Shown: positions 8,986 through 21,172, numbered from the stretch's first letter. The stretch is 64,000 nucleotides of DNA from Gracilimonas sp040117685 (GCF_040117685.2 NZ_JBEDYP020000009.1:129065-193064); one strand, 5' to 3'. A program made the numbers and translations. The notes: generated by a model not told the origin, from the letters alone.

Positions 8986-9942
8986 CTACTTAACTACCTT
9001 CCATTCACCCATAGCGGCATACTTTTCGATCCGCTGTTCGATGAGTTTTTCAGGCTTAAGTTTTTTGAGGCGCTTCAGGCTCTGCAGAATTTGCTTTTTA
9101 AGTGCAGCGGCCGCTTCATCATGTTCACGGTGAGCTCCTCCCATTGGCTCGGGTATCACTCCGTCAATCACATCAAGTTCTTCAAGGTCAACGGCTGTCA
9201 GTTTTAGAACTGCTGCAGCCTGTTCTTTGTAGTCCCAGGTTTTCCATAAAATGGAAGAACAGGATTCGGGCGAAATAACCGAATACCAGGTATTCTCCAT
9301 CATATAAACTTCATTCCCCATGCCGATACCAATCGCTCCACCACTGGCTCCTTCACCAATTACAATAGTCACAAATGGAACTTTCAGCATCGCCATCATT
9401 TTCAAATTTTTGGCGATAGCCTCTGCCTGCCCTCGCTCTTCGGCTTCCAGGCCAGGGTAAGCACCGGGTGTATCCAGCAGCGTGATGATGGGAATATCAA
9501 ACTTTTCGGCAAGCTTCATCAGCCGGTGCGCTTTCCGGTATCCTTCCGGATTAGCCATACCAAAGTTCCGATATTTTCGGCTATTCGTATCCCTCCCTTT
9601 TTGGTGCCCGATAATCATAACAGATTGCCCGTCTATCGTAGCTAAGCCGCCTACAATAGCTTTATCATCAGCATGGTAGCGGTCTCCGTGAAGCTCTACG
9701 AAATTCTCCGAGATTTTGTAAATATAATCGAGCGTGTAAGGGCGGTCCGGATGACGAGCCAGTTGTACTCGTTGCCAGCGGGTGAGATTACTAAAGATAG
9801 ATTTTCTGAGCTTATCAACCCTTTTTCTAAGGCTTTCAATCTCTTTATCCAATACGCCATCGCTTACATTTGAAAGTTCTTTGAGTTCTTCAATTTTACC
9901 TTCGAGTTCGGCAATGGGTTGTTCAAAATCTAAATACTGCAT
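8986..9942 (-). CDS. accA: acetyl-CoA carboxylase carboxyltransferase subunit alpha
   Basis: The 318-residue protein has the family's usual length and end-to-end conservation. Features are an N-terminal helix (LDFEQPIAELEGKI), the crotonase-type core with PGAYPG, EERGQAEAIA, and the oxyanion-forming GEGASGGA glycine motif. With AccD it transfers carboxyl from biotin to acetyl-CoA to make malonyl-CoA, the committed step of fatty-acid synthesis. It is the first gene of the minus-strand operon. A 15-bp palindrome lies 42 nt upstream of its ATG. Confidence 0.96.
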   Translation of the reverse strand: MQYLDFEQPIAELEGKIEELKELSNVSDGVLDKEIESLRKRVDKLRKSIFSNLTRWQRVQLARHPDRPYTLDYIYKISENFVELHGDRYHADDKAIVGGLATIDGQSVMIIGHQKGRDTNSRKYRNFGMANPEGYRKAHRLMKLAEKFDIPIITLLDTPGAYPGLEAEERGQAEAIAKNLKMMAMLKVPFVTIVIGEGASGGAIGIGMGNEVYMMENTWYSVISPESCSSILWKTWDYKEQAAAVLKLTAVDLEELDVIDGVIPEPMGGAHREHDEAAAALKKQILQSLKRLKKLKPEKLIEQRIEKYAAMGEWKVVK

Positions 9943-9983
9943 ATCTGATTTTTAATTTTTTATCGGCATTAATATAAGGAATC

Positions 9984-9998
9984 CTCACCTGAGGTGAG
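9984..9998. promoter_or_regulatory. 7-1-7 palindrome upstream of accA
   Basis: The sequence CTCACCTGAGGTGAG is a perfect 7-bp inverted repeat around one central base. It lies 42 nt upstream of the accA ATG and 15 nt beyond the stop of the upstream glycosyltransferase. It could be an operator for the lipid operon or the stem of a short terminator. There is no T tract after it, which favours the operator reading. No regulator can be named. Confidence 0.35.
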
Positions 9999-10012
9999 AG
10001 TTTCAATTAAGA

Positions 10013-10741
10013 TTACAGGGCGCCAAAAATACTGCGGAATTTAAGAGCCCAAACCCGCCAGATAGCTTCTCTGACTATGGCCTTCGACATCTTTGACACC
10101 CCTTCTTCCCGCTCGCGGAATACAATGGAAACTTCTTTCAGTTTAAACCCGGCTTTCCATGCCCTGAAGTGTAACTCAATCTGAAAAGCATATCCGTTCG
10201 ATTTAATGCGTTCAATGGAAATGGATTCCAACACTTTGCGGTGAATACACTTAAACCCGGCTGTGGTGTCAAAAATAGGCAATCCTGTTATGGTACGGGC
10301 ATAAATATTGGCACAGTAGGATAGTATCAAACGGCTTAACGGCCAGTTGATGATACTAATTCCATTTGCATAACGGGAGCCTACCGCTACATCCGCTTTA
10401 CCTGATTTCACTTCGTTAATCAACCTCTCGGCATCATCGGGATCGTGAGAGAAATCGGCATCCATTTCACATACATAATCATAGCCTTTATCCAGTGCAT
10501 ACTCGAAGCCTTTTACATAAGCTGTGCCCAAACCGAGCTTACCGGACCGTTCGATTAAAGCCACCCGGCTGGAGTATTCTTTCTGGGCTTTCCTTACAAA
10601 ATCGGCCGTTCCATCAGGAGAACCGTCATCAATTATAAGAATATCCACCTGGTTCTCAAGCTTCATGACGCGCTCAATGAGTCGGCTTATGTTATGAGCT
10701 TCGTTGTATGTAGGAACAATGATTAAGGTATCTGCAGCCAT
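10013..10741 (-). CDS. GT2 polyprenyl-phosphate mannosyl/glycosyl transferase (DPM1-like)
   Basis: The 242-residue protein is a GT-A glycosyltransferase: VPTYNE at 9-14, nucleotide-binding DDGSPDG at 38-44, and the metal-binding DAD at 94-96. The later motifs (TAGFKCIHR, GYAFQIEL, FREREEGVSKM) are those of dolichyl/polyprenyl-phosphate mannose synthases. There is no C-terminal membrane domain, so it resembles the soluble DPM1 type. It probably loads a sugar onto polyprenyl phosphate for envelope glycan or protein glycosylation. It follows the sugar-phosphate transferase gene by 2 nt, as a two-gene operon. Confidence 0.9.
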   Translation of the reverse strand: MAADTLIIVPTYNEAHNISRLIERVMKLENQVDILIIDDGSPDGTADFVRKAQKEYSSRVALIERSGKLGLGTAYVKGFEYALDKGYDYVCEMDADFSHDPDDAERLINEVKSGKADVAVGSRYANGISIINWPLSRLILSYCANIYARTITGLPIFDTTAGFKCIHRKVLESISIERIKSNGYAFQIELHFRAWKAGFKLKEVSIVFREREEGVSKMSKAIVREAIWRVWALKFRSIFGAL

Positions 10742-10743
10742 AG

Positions 10744-12153
10744 CTATTGTCCCTTTCCTTTTATGACGGTGATCATAGTGTTAATCAGGATTTTCGCATC
10801 CATTCTTAGTGATGCGTTTTCAATATAAAACAGGTCGAATTTCGTTTTCTCTTTTACATCATCGAGTGATGCATCGTATTTCCATTTTACCTGGGCCCAC
10901 CCCGTTATTCCCGGCCGGACTCTCAGCCTGCGAGTGTACAGCGGAATTTGGCTACTGAATTGTTCCACAAAATGAGGGCGTTCCGGACGGGGGCCAACCA
11001 AACTCATATCACCCTTCAATACGTTTATAAATTGGGGTACTTCGTCAATACGAAGCTTTCTAAGCCAATAACCGAGCTTGGTAACACGGGGATCATCCTT
11101 TTTTGCCCATGTCGGCCCGCTGTGTTTCTCGGCATTATCCAGCATGGTACGGAATTTATAGATAGTGAAAATCTTACCGTTTCTCCCCACTCGTCGCTGC
11201 CGGTAAATTGCGGGGCCCGGTGATGTTATTCGAACGGCCAATCCTATCAAAATCAAAAAGGGGAATGTGAGCAGTAATACAGCAGATGAAACCATTATAT
11301 CCAGAGCTCTCTTAATCGTTTTTTCCCAAAGCGGCATCGGTTCAGGGGAAATTTCAACCAGTGGCATTCCAAAAATCTGGTTGGTCTTGCTGAGTCCGCT
11401 CACCAGCTGATAAAAATCAGGTAACAATTTAAGTGATATCTCCGGAGCATCTACTTTAGAAATGACATCTACCAAATCCTGCCGGCGATCAGGTTCCAGA
11501 GCCACCAAAATATCCTGCACCTGTCGTTCTTCCAGAATTTCTTTGATCTGATCCAGGTTCCCTATTACATCCTCTTCGGTAATTCCTGTTTCCGGATCGG
11601 GTGCTTTTCCATTTACCTGTATAAACCCAAGCACCTGCATCCCCAGTATTTTATTTCGATTCAGATCATCATAGGCAGCTTTCGCAGTTTGACCTGTGCC
11701 GATAATTACGGTGCGGTGCAGCCCTTTCCCTCTTTGGGCATAATATTTCTGTATGGTACGAACGATAAACCGGTTTAAAGCCAACAGCACAAAAATAGTT
11801 GCCCAGTACGTGATGATGATCATTCGCTGTTCGCTGATGGAAATGCTTTCGTTGATGTTGATTATGAAATAGAGAACCAACGCCCCCAACACACTGGCCT
11901 TCAGTACTTTTACAAACTCATCGAGGCGGGAAACCAAATAGAGTTTCTTATAGGAACCCATCACCACAAAAATAGCCAGCCAATAAAAGCTTATTATGAT
12001 GCCTCCGGAAATAAAGTCCAGATTAAAATCCTGAATCAGAATGTTCATAGTATTCGGATAGAAGGAATGGAATACAAACCAACTGGCCAATACGATGAGG
12101 AAATCCAGAATACTGGTGAAAATTACTTCCCGATATCTTTTTAACTTCAGCAC
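10744..12153 (-). CDS. polyprenyl-phosphate sugar phosphotransferase (WcaJ/WbaP-like PGT)
   Basis: The 469-residue protein has the full architecture of large polyprenol-phosphate glycosyl-1-phosphate transferases. Four to five N-terminal membrane helices (residues 10-125) are followed by a nucleotide-binding-like domain (RTVIIGTGQTA, about residue 148), a re-entrant helix (KRALDIMVSS...), then the catalytic motifs YRQRRVG, YKFRTM, the acid pair in IDEVPQ, LVGPRPE and RPGITGWAQV. It transfers a sugar 1-phosphate to undecaprenyl phosphate and so starts exopolysaccharide or O-antigen units. The start is GTG at 12153. The sugar specificity is not evident. Confidence 0.92.
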   Translation of the reverse strand: MLKLKRYREVIFTSILDFLIVLASWFVFHSFYPNTMNILIQDFNLDFISGGIIISFYWLAIFVVMGSYKKLYLVSRLDEFVKVLKASVLGALVLYFIININESISISEQRMIIITYWATIFVLLALNRFIVRTIQKYYAQRGKGLHRTVIIGTGQTAKAAYDDLNRNKILGMQVLGFIQVNGKAPDPETGITEEDVIGNLDQIKEILEERQVQDILVALEPDRRQDLVDVISKVDAPEISLKLLPDFYQLVSGLSKTNQIFGMPLVEISPEPMPLWEKTIKRALDIMVSSAVLLLTFPFLILIGLAVRITSPGPAIYRQRRVGRNGKIFTIYKFRTMLDNAEKHSGPTWAKKDDPRVTKLGYWLRKLRIDEVPQFINVLKGDMSLVGPRPERPHFVEQFSSQIPLYTRRLRVRPGITGWAQVKWKYDASLDDVKEKTKFDLFYIENASLRMDAKILINTMITVIKGKGQ

Positions 12154-12245
12154 TATATTTATATGAGGCCTTTCATTTTTAAGATTGCCAAAATAAGCAA
12201 TTTTAGATAGGCTGCATAACTTCTAAAACTTAAATTTCATTTAGA

Positions 12246-13373
12246 TTGTACACACTTAAAAAGACAGCATCTACCACGAAAGCACGGCTTGGTGAACTAC
12301 AGACGGCACATGGCACTATTCAAACTCCTATTTTTATGCCCGTTGGCACCCTGGGAACAGTAAAAGGAGTTTCACAGGATACCCTGGTAGATCAGATTAA
12401 AGCACAGATTATTCTCGGTAATACCTACCATCTGTATTTACGGCCGGGGTGTGATATAATCAAAGAAGCGGGAGGATTGCATAAATTTATGAACTGGGAC
12501 CTGCCCATTCTTACCGACTCCGGTGGATACCAGATTTTCTCCCTTTCCGATAACCGCGAACTGGATGAGGAAGGAGCTCACTTTCAAAGTCATATTGACG
12601 GATCAAGGCATACCTTCACCCCGGAGAATGTGGTGGAAACACAGCGTATTCTGGGATCTGATATTATGATGCTGCTGGATGAATGTCCGCCTTACCCAAG
12701 TTCCTATGAATATGCCAAAAACTCTATGGAACTCACCCACCGCTGGGCGAAACGTGGTAGAAAAGCTTTTCTTGAAACAGAACCGCTATATGGACATGAA
12801 CAAGCTCAGTTCGGTATTGTGCAGGGTGGAACGTATAAGGATTTACGGATTGAGTCTTCCAAGTTTATGGCCGACCAGGATTTTGAAGGCATTGCCATTG
12901 GGGGATTAAGTGTGGGCGAGCCCATAGACCTGATGTACGAGTTCACAGATTTGAACACCGATTATCTACCGAAAGAAAAGGCCCGCTACCTGATGGGCGT
13001 AGGAACACCGGCTAATTTACTGGAAGGTGTGGCTCGCGGCGTGGATATGTTCGACTGTGTGATGCCAACACGAAATGCCCGAAATGGCACTATTTTCACC
13101 CGGAATGGCAGGGTGAATATCCGAAATGCCCAATGGAAAGAACATCATGACTATCTTGATCCTGACTTTCCCAGCGAGCTATGCAATAAATACACCATGG
13201 CCTATATCCATCACCTGATTCGAAATAACGAGATTTTTGGGATGGTGCTGGCTTCCGTCCATAATCTTACCTTTTATTTATGGCTGATGGAAGAAGTGCG
13301 GCAGCGAATAGCGGATGACACTTTTGGAGAATGGTATCCCGGAATGGTGGAAAGGCTGGAGAATAGGATTTAA
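12246..13373 (+). CDS. tgt: queuine/preQ1 tRNA-guanine transglycosylase
   Basis: The 375-residue protein exchanges guanine 34 of GUN-anticodon tRNAs for a queuosine precursor. It contains the base-binding DSGGYQ motif, the GIVQGG loop, GGLSVGEP, and the nucleophile region DCVMPTRNARNG. Only a TTG start at 12246 precedes the conserved N-terminus; the in-frame TAA at 12231 excludes a longer form. The C-terminal zinc site is degenerate: in place of CxCxxC there is FPSELC, keeping one cysteine plus the later histidine (SVHN). Its stop overlaps the stop of the convergent fusion gene within the palindrome TTAA. Confidence 0.95.
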   Translation: MYTLKKTASTTKARLGELQTAHGTIQTPIFMPVGTLGTVKGVSQDTLVDQIKAQIILGNTYHLYLRPGCDIIKEAGGLHKFMNWDLPILTDSGGYQIFSLSDNRELDEEGAHFQSHIDGSRHTFTPENVVETQRILGSDIMMLLDECPPYPSSYEYAKNSMELTHRWAKRGRKAFLETEPLYGHEQAQFGIVQGGTYKDLRIESSKFMADQDFEGIAIGGLSVGEPIDLMYEFTDLNTDYLPKEKARYLMGVGTPANLLEGVARGVDMFDCVMPTRNARNGTIFTRNGRVNIRNAQWKEHHDYLDPDFPSELCNKYTMAYIHHLIRNNEIFGMVLASVHNLTFYLWLMEEVRQRIADDTFGEWYPGMVERLENRI

Positions 13374-15445
13374 TCTTTTTTCTCTTCCTCTATTATTATC
13401 TCTAAAGGATAAGGTCCGTTAAACAGGGTTTTTATAAGGATATCTATATCCATCCACAGCGAATAGTTTTGCAGGTAATACAAGCCAAAACTTTCAGCTT
13501 CTTCTTCCTGCTGTATGCGGTTTTTACTGATCTGAATAAGTCCGGTAATCCCTTTTTTGGCCGTCCCTGATTGTTCCAACACCGATTCACTAATAGGCGC
13601 CCCAACCAAACTCAGCTTACCTGAAATCACATAACCCAATAACCGTAGCCGGTTTTTCCATTTATTCCTTTCAACGTATTGATACAGTTTTATCCCATCA
13701 ACATGAACCCAATTCCTTTTAGAAAACAGCAAAGCCGGCCAGCAGACCAACATCAACAAAACGAAAACAGGCACCGATAATCCAAGATCCAGCAATCGCT
13801 TCAACAACCGGTTGATGGGCTTGGAATATTCAAACTCAACTTCAACCAAAGGAATGGCTTCCAGGTACTCCACATTTGATTTCCCTAAAATAAAGTCCAT
13901 GGAATCCGGAATTAACTTAAACACCACCTCTTCTTTCTGAAGGTTCGAAATTTCCTTCAGCATCTGTTTATAGCTGATGGAATTTAACGCAAAAAACACC
14001 TGATCTGCCTGATAAGCCTTCACCAGATCCCGAAGCTGAGACAAGCTGCCTAACGCTTCCTCATCGTTGTCTTCAACAGTAACATACCCTACAACCTCAT
14101 AACTCCAGTCGGGACGGGTGTGTATTTTTGAAGTGATATCGGCCGACTGCCCGGCATCCCCTACCAGAATCACCCTCGAATTCCGAAGCCTTCCCCTGTT
14201 CACATTACTCGTATCGGTTCTGTTCACCTTGATCAATTTATAGCTGACAAAAAAGATCACTCCTAAAATAAACCCGAAAATAAGGCCTAACCGGGAGTAA
14301 GCGAGGTCCCGTACAAAAAACGTAATAATCACCACGCCCGCATAGGTGGTGGTTAAAGCTTTCAGAGCGGTTGAAATGGATTCTTTATTCTTTCGGAACA
14401 TGCCAAGTAAGCTGCCGCCAAACAGGAACAGGAGTGTCATCAACAGGTTTATCCAGAGATATTTGGTCCCGTCCGGAGTCAATATATTTGTGCCTTTAAT
14501 CCCATATCGAATCACAAATCCTAACGCTACCGACAGATTCAGTAAGATTAAATCGGCAAATACCGGCTTCAGCTTTTTCAGATTCGTCGAGATAAAAGAG
14601 AGGGCTGTTTTCAACCAAATAGCCAAATAAATAAAGACCCTGAAAAACAGGCTGTACCGGGAGCTGTAATGCTTATCAAAAAATTGGTATAGCGCTTTAT
14701 TGAAGATTCGAATGTATCTAAGGTCGCCTTTTTTGGTGCTTTCCCCTTTGTAATGGATGATGGAAGTATCAGGGACGTAATCAATTCGATAATCTGTACT
14801 CTGCACCCGGTAACAAAGATCAATGTCTTCTCCGTACATAAAAAAGCGTTCATCAAAACCGTCCAGCTTTTTCAGCACCTCAGTCCGCCAAAACATAAAA
14901 GAACCTGAAAGAACGGGGATTTCACCAGCTTCATTTTCATCCATCCAGCTCAGGTAATACTGACCAAACAGCTTACTCTCCGGGAACAATGTATTCAGTC
15001 CAAAAACTTTACATGAAGCCGACCAAATGGTGGGAATCGATCGTCGGGATTCGGGTGCGAAAGTACCGTCCGGGTTTAAAATCTTACAGCCTGCTGCGCC
15101 ACACTCCGGCTGCTTGTTCATGTGCTTTACCAGTACATCGAGCGTATCTTCACTTACCAGTGTGTCAGGATTGATGATAAGAGTAAACTCACCTTTTGCC
15201 TGCCTGATGGCCTGATTATTCGCTCGTCCAAAACCGACGTTCTCATCATTGGCTATGTAATGAACTTCCGGATAGCGCTTTTTGAGGTAGGAAATAGAAT
15301 CATCCCCGGAATCATTGTCTACTACGAATATTTCCAGGTTAAAGTCGTGTTGTGCTTTCTTTAAAGAGTTTAGCAGATTGGCTATATACTCTTTAACCTT
15401 ATAGTTAACGATTACCACCGAGATATGAGGAGCTGCATTTTGCAC
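13370..15445 (-). CDS. fusion of GT2 glycosyltransferase with a degenerate PGT-like membrane module
   Basis: The 691-residue protein joins two modules. Residues 1-250 are a GT2 rhamnosyltransferase-like domain (SVVIVNYK, VVDNDS at 42-46, NPDT at 92-95, ExD-type GEDIDLCYR). Membrane helices follow from about 258, then a nucleotide-binding-like domain (RVILVGDAG, about 420) and a C-terminal segment shaped like a polyprenyl sugar-phosphate transferase (RLLKRLLDLGLS, GKLSLVGAP, KKGITGLIQIS, LYYLQNYSLWMDIDIL). The PGT catalytic pieces are gone: there is no KFRTM, no DE pair, and LVGPRP reads LVGAPI. So the GT2 half is likely active and the PGT half is probably a scaffold or membrane anchor (inference). 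The start is GTG at 15445. Confidence 0.82.
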   Translation of the reverse strand: MQNAAPHISVVIVNYKVKEYIANLLNSLKKAQHDFNLEIFVVDNDSGDDSISYLKKRYPEVHYIANDENVGFGRANNQAIRQAKGEFTLIINPDTLVSEDTLDVLVKHMNKQPECGAAGCKILNPDGTFAPESRRSIPTIWSASCKVFGLNTLFPESKLFGQYYLSWMDENEAGEIPVLSGSFMFWRTEVLKKLDGFDERFFMYGEDIDLCYRVQSTDYRIDYVPDTSIIHYKGESTKKGDLRYIRIFNKALYQFFDKHYSSRYSLFFRVFIYLAIWLKTALSFISTNLKKLKPVFADLILLNLSVALGFVIRYGIKGTNILTPDGTKYLWINLLMTLLFLFGGSLLGMFRKNKESISTALKALTTTYAGVVIITFFVRDLAYSRLGLIFGFILGVIFFVSYKLIKVNRTDTSNVNRGRLRNSRVILVGDAGQSADITSKIHTRPDWSYEVVGYVTVEDNDEEALGSLSQLRDLVKAYQADQVFFALNSISYKQMLKEISNLQKEEVVFKLIPDSMDFILGKSNVEYLEAIPLVEVEFEYSKPINRLLKRLLDLGLSVPVFVLLMLVCWPALLFSKRNWVHVDGIKLYQYVERNKWKNRLRLLGYVISGKLSLVGAPISESVLEQSGTAKKGITGLIQISKNRIQQEEEAESFGLYYLQNYSLWMDIDILIKTLFNGPYPLEIIIEEEKKD

Positions 15446-15507
15446 GCTTTAAAATCCTAAGTTCTTGGGGTGATAGTCAATATTTTATTCCAACACATAT
15501 TCGGCCC

Positions 15508-17817
15508 TTATTTTACGATTACAACTTTTCCAACCCCTGTTTCCCGGCCACTATCTTCATAAGCAATTAGGAAATAAACGCCTGTTCCCAAGCGGTTGCC
15601 ACTGTAATCAAATCCATCCCAGCTTATTCTTCCTCCCCGGGCCGTAAGTTCGTTTACAACGATACCATCCACACCCAGTACTTTTATCCGGGTCGATTCA
15701 CTCAATCCCTCTACCACAATCCGGCTATGTTTAGAGTAGCTAAATGGATTTGGAAACACTTTAAGCTTGTTCATTGATTTTACCGGAGCCTTTGGAATAT
15801 CGAGGTAACTCACCAACCCCAGATCAGTAGCTATAAAAACCTCACCTGTTTCATTATCAATAGCAATAGACTCAATATTATTTGAAATCAGATTGCTGTT
15901 TTCTGTTGTGAATCGGTTTATGATCCGGCTTCCTTCATCGTTTAATACCCAAATTCCCTGATTTACACTTCCAATCCATTTCTGGTTGGCATCATTCACG
16001 GCCATCGTACTTACATTTACATCTCGCAGTAAAAAACGGGAAGCTGCTGTGGTATCTTCATTAATCAGCCATTGAGCCTGCCGCTCTTCCGGCCCTCCTT
16101 CAATAATCAGTTCCGGAAAGATGAACCGGGCAATTCCACGTCCGGTACCAATCCAAACTTCTCCGTTCTTGTCTTGAATGAAAGCATTTATTTTGTCATC
16201 AGGGAGGTTCCCATTCGATATTGCTGACGACAGTCGCACCGAGCTGTCATCGTTAGGATCTGTCGCATCTCCGGTTGCCAGCACCAATAAACCCTGACCA
16301 ACATTATCACTGTTAACCAGAGAAACCCATTTCTGGTCAAATGAATCGATAAATAAATTAAAGTATAAACTGCTTCCGGCCCGCCCACGGAACGGTATCC
16401 ACTCTTCCGTCTCATTTAATTGCATATAAAGGGGAAACTCTGCCCAATAAGAAACAGCCCACATATTATTATCGCTGTCATCCTCCAAGCCGGAAATCAC
16501 TACATAATCGGGATTTTCATCAATCCCAACCAGGCTTGAATTCGACCTGTCATATTGAGTGATTTCACTTGTTGATTTTTGATGCTTAATGATACCATCT
16601 CCCCAGCTTCCGAAATAATAGGAAGAATCGTTTGAGCCTAGTGAATACGCATAAGCTATACTACTCAAGGCATAACTCGTATTTCTGTTGAAGTTATTCC
16701 ACTCACCGTTTTTAAAAATATAATACCCCCTTAAATAAGCGAATTCATCCGCACTTGGAAATGAGGAGGTTGAAGTTCCAATCAGTGTTTTATCCTCCAC
16801 TTTTATATTTCCAAAGAAATTGAGGTAAGGCCCGCTGGGTAAATAAAAATCAGGCACGGTGTTCCTGTTTTCCAACAATACGAGTCCTTCATTGGTCGTA
16901 CCCAAAAAGATTCGTTCACTGTTAAAGTGAAGCTCCGTAATTGTACTTTCCAAACTCAGATTTAGACTTGTTGAATTCTGACTGAAATCTATGATGGTAA
17001 GTGCAGATGATGTAGCGGCTCCCAATTCCTGACCGTCCATACTTTTTTGAAAACTGCGTATATTAGTTGATGGAAAATCAGGGTGTAGTCCCCAGGTAGT
17101 ACTATCCACCTGTGTATAAATGCTGCCGTCGATGAGAACATTAATCTCAGAATTAAAAAAGTTAATCCCTTGAACAGTATTGGCAGGAAGCCCCTCAGCT
17201 TCTGTATAATTTACCCATTTATCAGCTTCAACCAGATTAGTGTTTAAGCTTCCATAAGCTACCCCCTGTACTGTAGCAACATAAATGGTGTCTGACACAA
17301 TATCGAGGTCATTTACCTGAACACCCATATCAAAACTGCCCAGCTGAAGATAACTGTCTTCAACAAAAAGGTTTTGCAGGTTATACACTACAATACCAAA
17401 ACTGGTGGCTACATAAAGCCGGTCGCCATATATCTGAAGTTCATTGATGCTTTTTGAGTTGAAACGAGAAACCCTCTTTATATCTTCGATTCTTTCAACT
17501 TCATTTGTTTCCAGATCAATTATATCAAGATTTCCGTCCATATAACCGGCAATCAATCGGTCATTTTCTGTATCGGCAATAATAGAAGTGGGATTTGATC
17601 GATACAGTTTATCCAGGATCGTCAGTTGTTGACTTATTTCTCCATTCTCTACACTGAAAATACCCCCTAAAGTAGCACTAAATATTTCGTCTTGATTAAC
17701 CGTAATGGAATTTACCGTAGAAAACGAAGGATAGGCCTTCCAGCTTTCAAGACCTTGCGATAGGGATACAAAAGGAATGCTACAGAAAATAGATAGAAAG
17801 AATAATTTCTTAATCAT
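15508..17817 (-). CDS. PorZ-like beta-propeller protein with T9SS C-terminal sorting domain
   Basis: The protein has 769 residues from ATG 17817; a TTG at 17826 would add three residues before the signal peptide. The signal peptide (MIKKLFFLSIFCSIPFVSLSQG) is followed by WKAYPSFSTVNSI and two sets of propeller-type repeats with motifs such as GGIFSV, FGIVVYNL, GLPANTVQGI and GRGIARF. This resembles the two-propeller PorZ family, which in type IX secretion helps deliver anionic lipopolysaccharide to cargo. The last 80 residues (FPNPFS..., GTGVYFL..., GKVVIVK) match the T9SS type A sorting domain. It should be exported across the outer membrane. The PorZ assignment is by N-terminal resemblance and domain order, not proven. 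Confidence 0.78.
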   Translation of the reverse strand: MIKKLFFLSIFCSIPFVSLSQGLESWKAYPSFSTVNSITVNQDEIFSATLGGIFSVENGEISQQLTILDKLYRSNPTSIIADTENDRLIAGYMDGNLDIIDLETNEVERIEDIKRVSRFNSKSINELQIYGDRLYVATSFGIVVYNLQNLFVEDSYLQLGSFDMGVQVNDLDIVSDTIYVATVQGVAYGSLNTNLVEADKWVNYTEAEGLPANTVQGINFFNSEINVLIDGSIYTQVDSTTWGLHPDFPSTNIRSFQKSMDGQELGAATSSALTIIDFSQNSTSLNLSLESTITELHFNSERIFLGTTNEGLVLLENRNTVPDFYLPSGPYLNFFGNIKVEDKTLIGTSTSSFPSADEFAYLRGYYIFKNGEWNNFNRNTSYALSSIAYAYSLGSNDSSYYFGSWGDGIIKHQKSTSEITQYDRSNSSLVGIDENPDYVVISGLEDDSDNNMWAVSYWAEFPLYMQLNETEEWIPFRGRAGSSLYFNLFIDSFDQKWVSLVNSDNVGQGLLVLATGDATDPNDDSSVRLSSAISNGNLPDDKINAFIQDKNGEVWIGTGRGIARFIFPELIIEGGPEERQAQWLINEDTTAASRFLLRDVNVSTMAVNDANQKWIGSVNQGIWVLNDEGSRIINRFTTENSNLISNNIESIAIDNETGEVFIATDLGLVSYLDIPKAPVKSMNKLKVFPNPFSYSKHSRIVVEGLSESTRIKVLGVDGIVVNELTARGGRISWDGFDYSGNRLGTGVYFLIAYEDSGRETGVGKVVIVK

Positions 17818-17991
17818 ATCAACCAATTAGATGTCGGTTTCTTAAAGTAATTGATTGCAAGCAGTTGCTCGCAGATGGTCACTAACCGTAGCTATTTTCT
17901 ATACTGCCTGATTTGGTGTTTGAAATTATTCGGGCTATTAACTTAAGGAAAAAGATCAGGTAGGTAAATTATTTCAAAAAATAAATTCCTT

Positions 17992-18025
17992 AAAAAAAAA
18001 GCCTCTTCGGATGGCGAAGAGGCTT
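17992..18025 (-). terminator. intrinsic terminator of rRNA operon 1
   Basis: On the minus strand an 11-bp perfect stem (AAGCCTCTTCG and its complement; arms 18015-18025 and 17999-18009) with a 5-nt loop is followed by nine T residues. It lies 15 nt after the 5S gene. The same element ends operon 2. Confidence 0.92.
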
Positions 18026-18039
18026 GGGTAAAAAAGGAA

Positions 18040-18148
18040 GAAGGCGACGACCTACTCTACCCCTTGTGGGAGTACCATCGGCGCTGCAGGGCTTAACGTC
18101 CGTGTTCGGGATGGGAACGGGTGGGACCCCTGCGCTAGAGTCACCTTC
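18040..18148 (-). rRNA. rrf: 5S ribosomal RNA, copy 1
   Basis: The ends form the 5S helix I (GAAGGUGAC with GUCGCCUUC). The conserved core CCCAUCCCGAACACGG and GAUGGUACU are present. The length of about 109 nt is normal. It is the last gene of the operon, followed by the terminator. Confidence 0.95.
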
Positions 18149-18184
18149 AATAAAAATCAGTATGTACTTCGTATCAAAAAAAAA

Positions 18185-18216
18185 AGTTCTTTGACATGAT
18201 GAGCCAGCAATAGTAA
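18185..18216 (-). other. 3' arm of the pre-23S processing stem, copy 1
   Basis: Bases 18185-18202 pair perfectly (18 bp) with 21367-21384, and 18206-18216 pair with 21348-21358, enclosing 23S. Close to the mature ends, 18261-18276 pairs with 21168-21183 over 16 bp. Such long stems are typically cut by RNase III. The 5' arm contains GTTCTTTGACA, which also resembles a boxA antitermination element. Confidence 0.8.
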
Positions 18217-18271
18217 CGGGGTTTATAAACTTAGCTGATTACAGGGGGCTGCACGGGGACCCGTGCAAACC

Positions 18272-21172
<2,901 letters not shown>

